Part shown: positions 37,945-42,545 of the stretch, one piece after another
Layout: each line of letters starts with the position of its first letter
Numbering within the stretch: the first letter of the stretch is position 1
From: a virus
Virus record (IMG/VR): IMGVR_UViG_3300033052_000047
Coordinates: 1-42,545 of that record
Reading direction: 5' to 3' (one strand)
DNA length: 42,545 nucleotides
Program-made: the position numbers and the translations under genes
Notes under the pieces: model-generated
What the model was told of the DNA's origin: nothing
Database searches by the model: none
Seen by the model: the letters and a program-made list of their open reading frames with translations, nothing else

Positions 37945-39556
37945 TTGGTTTGCCAAGAAGCCGGCGCCGACCGCGGGCGAGCCGCCGGTGTTCCCCGAGC
38001 CAGATCCCACCAAGCCCAATCCGCAGGGCTTGTCCGATGCCGACCTGCTCGAAAAGCTGAAGGACCCGCACTGGCGTATCCGCAACCTCTACTGGATCCA
38101 GGACAAGGAGGGTCGCGAGGTCCTGTTCCAGCCCAACGAGGTGCAGGCCAAGTTCCTCAACGAGATCTGGTTCCGCAACGTCATCCCAAAGGCCCGGCAG
38201 CGTGGCTTCTCCACCGTCGTGCAGATTTGGATGCTCGACACGGCGCTATTCAACTCGACGCAGACCGGGGCCGTGATTGCCCAGGACATGCCGTCGGTCC
38301 TGAAAATCTTCCGCAACAAGATCAAGTTCGCCTACGACCGCCTGCCGCAGGTCATCAAGGACATGCGCACGCTCAAGAAAAAGACCGAGAGTGAGCTGCT
38401 GTTCAACAACGACTCGAGCATCTACGTGGCCGTGTCGACGCGCTCCGGCACGCTGCAAATGCTCCACGTCTCCGAGCTCGGGCAGATCTCGAAGAAGTTC
38501 CCAGAGAAGGCGCGCGAAATCCAGACCGGCGCGCTGCCGTCCGTCGACCAGAACGGCATCATCATCATCGAGTCGACCGTCGAGAGCGCCTCGGGGATGT
38601 TCCCCGACATGTGCCGGCGAGCGCAGCAGCACCAGCAGATGGGCAAGATGCTCGGCAAGATGCAGTACCGGCTGCATTTCGCCTCGTGGTGGGACGCCGA
38701 GGAGTACGAGACCGACCCCACCGACGTCATCATCAACTCGACCGACATCGCCTACTTCAACCGCATCGAAGCCGAGATCGGTCGCGAGCTCAGCCTCAGG
38801 AAACGCGCCTGGTACGTGACTAAGCGCGACGAGGACTTCAACGGCGACTGGGAGCGGATGAAGTCCCAGTACCCCTCGATCCTCGAGGAGTGCTTCGAAG
38901 TCTCGATGGACGGGCTGTGGCTCGGCCAGCAGATGGCGCGGGTGCGGCGTGAAGGCCGCATCATGAAGCTGCCGTTCTACCAGGATCGGCCGGTGCACTT
39001 CTTCTGGGATATCGGCCGCAGCGATGACAATGCTGTGTGGGCGGGTCAGGAGGATGGCCCGTGGATGAACTGGCTGCGCTTCTTCGAATCGAGCGGCGAG
39101 GCCTACGCCTTCATGATCCGCATGATCGTCGAGTGGGGCACGCCTCTCGGCATGATCTGGGGGCAGACCTGGCTGCCGCACGACGCCAACCAGCGCGCGC
39201 CAGGCGCCGAGCATCTGCGCACCTCCAAGGACATGATCGAGGGGCTGAACGTCCCCCATGTCGATGTCGTGCCGCGCACCCCCGATCTTGCCGAGGGCGG
39301 CATCGAGGATTTGCGCGCCGCCATGTCGTTCTACCGGTTCGACGAAGAAGGCTGCGCCGAGGGCCTGTTGCACCTCGATGGCTACTCCAAGACCTGGAAC
39401 GAGCGGATGGGGCTGTGGAGCTCGATCGTGCTCAAGAACGGTCACCAGCATTGCCCCGATGCGCTGCGCCAGCACGCCCAGATCCGGCACATCTTCAATG
39501 GTCGTACCGGCCTCAAGAAACCCAAACGCGCCGCTGTTCGCGGCACTGTCGCTTAG
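37934..39556 (+). CDS. terL: Terminase large subunit
   Basis: 540 residues. The ATPase Walker A variant is ARQRGFST (87-94), with the coupling segment LHVSELGQI as the likely Walker B and catalytic Glu. Family-type nuclease acids are D359 in FFWDIGRSDDN and D417 in LPHDANQ. It is the packaging motor that cuts concatemers and drives DNA into the prohead through the portal. Start by ATG within the small-subunit gene. The layout terS-terL-portal is standard. Confidence 0.9.
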   Translation: MQVDWFAKKPAPTAGEPPVFPEPDPTKPNPQGLSDADLLEKLKDPHWRIRNLYWIQDKEGREVLFQPNEVQAKFLNEIWFRNVIPKARQRGFSTVVQIWMLDTALFNSTQTGAVIAQDMPSVLKIFRNKIKFAYDRLPQVIKDMRTLKKKTESELLFNNDSSIYVAVSTRSGTLQMLHVSELGQISKKFPEKAREIQTGALPSVDQNGIIIIESTVESASGMFPDMCRRAQQHQQMGKMLGKMQYRLHFASWWDAEEYETDPTDVIINSTDIAYFNRIEAEIGRELSLRKRAWYVTKRDEDFNGDWERMKSQYPSILEECFEVSMDGLWLGQQMARVRREGRIMKLPFYQDRPVHFFWDIGRSDDNAVWAGQEDGPWMNWLRFFESSGEAYAFMIRMIVEWGTPLGMIWGQTWLPHDANQRAPGAEHLRTSKDMIEGLNVPHVDVVPRTPDLAEGGIEDLRAAMSFYRFDEEGCAEGLLHLDGYSKTWNERMGLWSSIVLKNGHQHCPDALRQHAQIRHIFNGRTGLKKPKRAAVRGTVA

Positions 39557-39566
39557 GAGGGCATTG

Positions 39567-39656
39567 GTGAGCCAATTGCATAGCGGGGACTTTGCAGGCA
39601 TTGTCCGCCTCGCCGGGGCGATCTCGAATCCGTCGAGGATCGCTGATGTCTGTTGA
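39567..39656 (+). CDS. Short gene between terminase and the next gene (29 aa)
   Basis: 29 residues (GTG start, sequence SQLHSGDFAGIVRLAGAISN and onward), beginning 10 bases after the terminase stop with a clear GGAGG site at 39556-39560. It overlaps the next gene's ATG by 11 bases. The good ribosome site is the main support. It could be a real small phage protein or a translation-coupling leader. Confidence 0.4.
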   Translation: MSQLHSGDFAGIVRLAGAISNPSRIADVC

Positions 39657-40074
39657 GCTCGACCTACGCCAAAGCGCGTGGACGCAGCGGCACGGCAATG
39701 TCACCGTCATCGGCACGTGGATCGGCAAGGACGGCGATTTTCAGCCGTGCATGGTGCTCATTCGCTCGGGCGATGAGTACAGCGAAGATCTCGTTCCGTG
39801 TGCCATCCCCCTCGAGGATTGCTGGATCTGGTCGGAGGACGTGGGCGACGGCCGGCGCAGCGCGTTCGCTGCCCGCGAGTTCGCCCGCGTGCTCCGGCTC
39901 GATGATGACCCGAGGACGCTGATCCGCATCGCCTCGATCATCCACGACCATCTGGGCGACCTCATTTCGATGCGCCCCTACCAGCAGATCGAACAGAAGG
40001 CCGTCATCGCAGACGTGAGCATCACGCATCGCGACACCGGCAAGACGCTCGACGTGGAGCTGCGCGATGTTTGA
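39646..40074 (+). CDS. Hypothetical protein before the portal gene (142 aa)
   Basis: 142 residues from the ATG at 39646, which has a GAGGAT site. It looks alpha/beta: beta-rich N-terminal part (GNVTVIGTWIGKDGDFQPCM; VLIRSGDEYSEDLVPCAIPL), then a helix (REFARVLRLDDDPRTLIRIA). It overlaps the portal start by eight bases. No family could be named. The place suggests a head-assembly or host-directed protein in the late operon. Confidence 0.6.
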   Translation: MSVELDLRQSAWTQRHGNVTVIGTWIGKDGDFQPCMVLIRSGDEYSEDLVPCAIPLEDCWIWSEDVGDGRRSAFAAREFARVLRLDDDPRTLIRIASIIHDHLGDLISMRPYQQIEQKAVIADVSITHRDTGKTLDVELRDV

Positions 40075-42286
40075 CCTGGCGGCCGACGACGGCTCGGTAA
40101 GCAAGAAGAAGTACCGCTCGCCGATCCCCAACACGCCGGCGCCCAAGCCGCTCACCCCGGCGCAGCTCGATAGCCAGCAGATGCGCCGCATGCACGGCAT
40201 GATGCTGGACAGCTACACCCGCGAGCTCGAACGCCAGGGTCCCAACCGCCGTGAAATGGCGGAGGACGAGGACTTCTACGACAACATCCAGTGGAGCGAG
40301 GACGACGCCGCCGAGCTTGAAGCGCGCGGACAGCTGCCGCTGGTCTACAACGTCATTTCCGCGAGTGTCGACTGGGTGCTCGGCACCGAGAAGCGCACCC
40401 GCACCGATTTCAAGGTGCTGCCGCGGCGCAAAGAGGCCAGTAAGCCCGCCGAGCGCAAGACGCAGCTGCTCAAGTACCTGGCCGACGTCAATCGCAGCCC
40501 GTTCCACGACAGTGACGCTTTCGGCGATGCGGTGAAGGTCGGGCTAGGGTGGCTCGAGGACAGCCTCGACACCGACTCGGAGCGGGAGCCGATCACGCAT
40601 CGGTACGAGAGCTGGCGCCACATGCTGCACGACAGCATGTCCGGCGCCCGCGACGTCGAGGACGGTCGCTATATCTTCCGCTCGAAGTGGGTCGATCTCG
40701 ACATCGCTTGCGCGATGTTCCCTAAACGTTCTCGTCTGATCGAGATGAGCGCCGACGAGGGCGACGACTTCATGTCGCTCGACTCGTTCGGCGACGAAGC
40801 GATGGACCAGAAGGAGATCGAGCTCGAGCAGAACACCTCCGGCCGTGTCATCGACAACGTATCGGGGTATCAGCGCCGGCGCGTTCGCCTCATCGAAGGC
40901 TGGGTGAAGATCCCCACCAAGATCCAGCGTATCAAAGGCGGCGCCTTCGATCGCGAGCTCTACGATCCGTACTCAGCCGGCCACGTCGAGTCGGTCGAGA
41001 GCGGCGAGGCCGAGATCGTCGAGCGTATGTCGATGCGGGTCTATGTCGGCATCTTCACCGTCAAGGGCATGCTCTACTTCGGCGCGTCGCCCTATCGCCA
41101 CAACCGCTTCCCCTTCACCGCTGTGTGGGGCAAGCGCCGCGGCCGCGACGGGCTCCCCTATGGCCTGATCCGTGGCCTCAAGGGGATGCAGGTCGACGTG
41201 AACAAGCGCGCCAGCAAGGCGCTGTTCATCCTCTCCACCAACAAGATCGTCATGGACGAGGGTGCAGTCGATGACATCGAGGAGTTGCGCCAGGAGGCCG
41301 CCCGACCCGACGCCATCATCGAGAAGAAGCCCGGCAAGGAGCTTGAGCTCAACGCGGATCGCGACCTCGCGCAGTGGCATGTCGAGCTCATGGGTCGGTC
41401 AATTCAGCTGATCCAGTCCACGTCCGGCGTGACCGACGAGAACCTCGGCCGGAAAACCAATGCCGTGTCCGGCATCGCGATCGAGCGCCGGCAGGATCAG
41501 GGCTCGCTCGCGACGCTGGGCTACTTCGACAACTACCGGTTCGCCAAGCAAGTGCACGGCGAAAAGCAGCTGAGCATGGTCGAGCAGTTCGTGGACGAGC
41601 GGAAAGCGTTCCGCATCACCAACATGCGCGGCGCACCCGAGTATATCGAGGTGAACGACGGCCTGCCCGAGAACGACATTATCCGCACCAAGGCGGATTT
41701 CATCATCGACGAGCAGGACTGGCGCGCCACCCTACGCCAGGCGTCCGTCGATCAGCTGCTCGAAACGCTCTCCCGGTTCCCGCCCGAAGTGTCGCTGCAG
41801 ATCCTCGACCTGGTCGTGGAGGACATGGACATCAGCCATCGCGACGAACTGGTGAAGCGCATCCGCCAGATCACGGGTCAGCGCGACCCGGACGCCGAGG
41901 AGCTGACGCCGGAAGAAGTGGCCAAGGCCCAGGCGGTGCAGAAGCAGCAGCAGCTCGGCGAAGCGACCGCCATGGCGACGTTGCGCAAGCTCGTTGCCGA
42001 AGCGGTCAAGATCGAAAAGCAGTCCGAGCAGATCGAGGCGCAGACCGTTGGTGCCCGCGTCACTTCGCAGAGCTCCGCGCTCAACGCCGCGACCGAGGCC
42101 CTGACCATGCCCGCCTCCGCGCACGTCGCCGACCACATCCTGGCCGAGAGCGGGTTCGTCGCCATGAGCGACCGCCCTGGTATTGGCCTCAAGGCGCCGC
42201 CGCAGGCCGCGCCTATGCAGCCCCAAGTTGCCCCCGGGCTTTCACGCCCACCCACTCCGCCGGCGGGCGTGCCGGCGAACGTCTAA
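40067..42286 (+). CDS. Portal protein, P22 type
   Basis: 739 residues. The opening helices (RRMHGMMLDSYTRELERQGP), then YDNIQWSEDDAAELEARGQ and LPLVYNVISASVDWVLGTEK are the hallmark of P22-like portals, with GRKTNAVSGIAIERRQDQG in the core. The C-terminal part is a long helical barrel-type region followed by a Pro/Ala tail. It forms the twelve-fold ring for DNA entry and exit and is typical of podoviruses with ejection proteins. It follows the terminase genes in the normal late order. Confidence 0.92.
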   Translation: MFDLAADDGSVSKKKYRSPIPNTPAPKPLTPAQLDSQQMRRMHGMMLDSYTRELERQGPNRREMAEDEDFYDNIQWSEDDAAELEARGQLPLVYNVISASVDWVLGTEKRTRTDFKVLPRRKEASKPAERKTQLLKYLADVNRSPFHDSDAFGDAVKVGLGWLEDSLDTDSEREPITHRYESWRHMLHDSMSGARDVEDGRYIFRSKWVDLDIACAMFPKRSRLIEMSADEGDDFMSLDSFGDEAMDQKEIELEQNTSGRVIDNVSGYQRRRVRLIEGWVKIPTKIQRIKGGAFDRELYDPYSAGHVESVESGEAEIVERMSMRVYVGIFTVKGMLYFGASPYRHNRFPFTAVWGKRRGRDGLPYGLIRGLKGMQVDVNKRASKALFILSTNKIVMDEGAVDDIEELRQEAARPDAIIEKKPGKELELNADRDLAQWHVELMGRSIQLIQSTSGVTDENLGRKTNAVSGIAIERRQDQGSLATLGYFDNYRFAKQVHGEKQLSMVEQFVDERKAFRITNMRGAPEYIEVNDGLPENDIIRTKADFIIDEQDWRATLRQASVDQLLETLSRFPPEVSLQILDLVVEDMDISHRDELVKRIRQITGQRDPDAEELTPEEVAKAQAVQKQQQLGEATAMATLRKLVAEAVKIEKQSEQIEAQTVGARVTSQSSALNAATEALTMPASAHVADHILAESGFVAMSDRPGIGLKAPPQAAPMQPQVAPGLSRPPTPPAGVPANV

Positions 42287-42299
42287 ACGAGGATGATCT

Positions 42300-42545
42300 A
42301 TGGCTGGACCGGAAACGTCCAAACACTACACCGAAGCCGAGCTCGAGCTTCTGACCCCCGAGGAGCGCGAGGGTCTGATCGAGCAGGAGCAGGAAGAAGC
42401 TGAGGAGCTCGCCGCGGGCGACGATGGCGAGGACGAGGGCGCAGAGCCCGCGGTTGTCGACCCTGCCGCGGCGCCAGCTGCTGACCCGACGCCGGCTGCT
42501 CCCGCCGCCGAGGACCCAAAGCCCGCCCCAGCAGCTGGCGCCGCG
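42300..42545 (+). CDS. Acidic scaffold-like protein, N-terminal part
   Basis: The window edge cuts this gene after 82 residues. A GAGGAT site precedes the ATG, 13 bases after the portal stop. The visible part is very acidic and Ala/Pro-rich (EREGLIEQEQEEAEELAAGD, then DDGEDEGAEPA), as scaffold proteins are, and the position right after the portal is the usual place of the scaffold or a head protein. The assignment rests on composition and order. Confidence 0.55.
   Translation, partial: MAGPETSKHYTEAELELLTPEEREGLIEQEQEEAEELAAGDDGEDEGAEPAVVDPAAAPAADPTPAAPAAEDPKPAPAAGAA

Overview
The window is almost wholly a temperate bacteriophage genome segment of high G+C. The likely host is an alphaproteobacterium of the Hyphomicrobiales type. 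The signs are a MucR/Ros regulator, a CtrA-type winged helix, a GapR (DUF2312) protein, and an integration site made from the 3' part of a tRNA-Thr(GGU) gene. The P22-type portal protein and a 5139-residue ejected-type 'polyvalent' protein suggest a short-tailed (podovirus) virion. The attachment site lies in the middle of the phage genes and the virion genes run off both ends. The sequence is therefore best read as the circular or virion form, not a prophage in its host.

Layout. 1-723 (minus): start of an SGNH/GDSL hydrolase and two small structural-type genes. 875-16294 (plus): one enormous gene joining a lytic transglycosylase, membrane-active segments, an inorganic-pyrophosphatase-like domain, a C5-type and an N6-type methyltransferase, an SF2 helicase, a nuclease-like domain interrupted by a repressor-type helix-turn-helix, a zincin and a hydrophobic C-terminal region. 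A separate small gene is nested in it in another frame (6738-7037). 16353-19057 (plus): lysis cassette with M15 endolysin, papain-like protein, DUF6527, overlapping spanin pair and holin-like proteins. 19054-33463 (minus): a tightly overlapping leftward operon. Promoter-proximal genes are small membrane and helical proteins, a DNA methyltransferase, ASCH, a Cys-rich GP88-like protein, MucR, a ParB-like protein, a CtrA-like protein, DUF1643, Xis and Int. After the attachment site come a DNA-binding protein, a DHH phosphoesterase, DUF5131, zinc ribbons and a HerA/FtsK-type ATPase. 33464-34551: immunity region with divergent promoters, four copies of an AACA-N3-TGTT operator, an XRE repressor and a Cro-like protein. 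34572-37137 (plus): replication region with an initiator gene holding iteron-like repeats, GapR and small proteins. 37141-42545 (plus): terminase small and large subunits, portal, and the start of a scaffold-like protein.

How it works together. The repressor should hold both early promoters shut through operators placed in the promoter spacers. When it is released, the leftward operon makes the integration, DNA-modification and host-control proteins. The rightward operon makes replication and then packaging proteins.

The most striking observation is that the giant virion-type protein carries a domain about two-thirds identical, by eye, to the phage's own repressor, with a nearly unchanged recognition helix. 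It is inserted inside what looks like a nuclease domain. A second unusual feature is that the giant gene appears to have formed by reading through a small conserved-looking gene in another frame. The junction at 7035-7039 looks like a lost TAATG stop/start.
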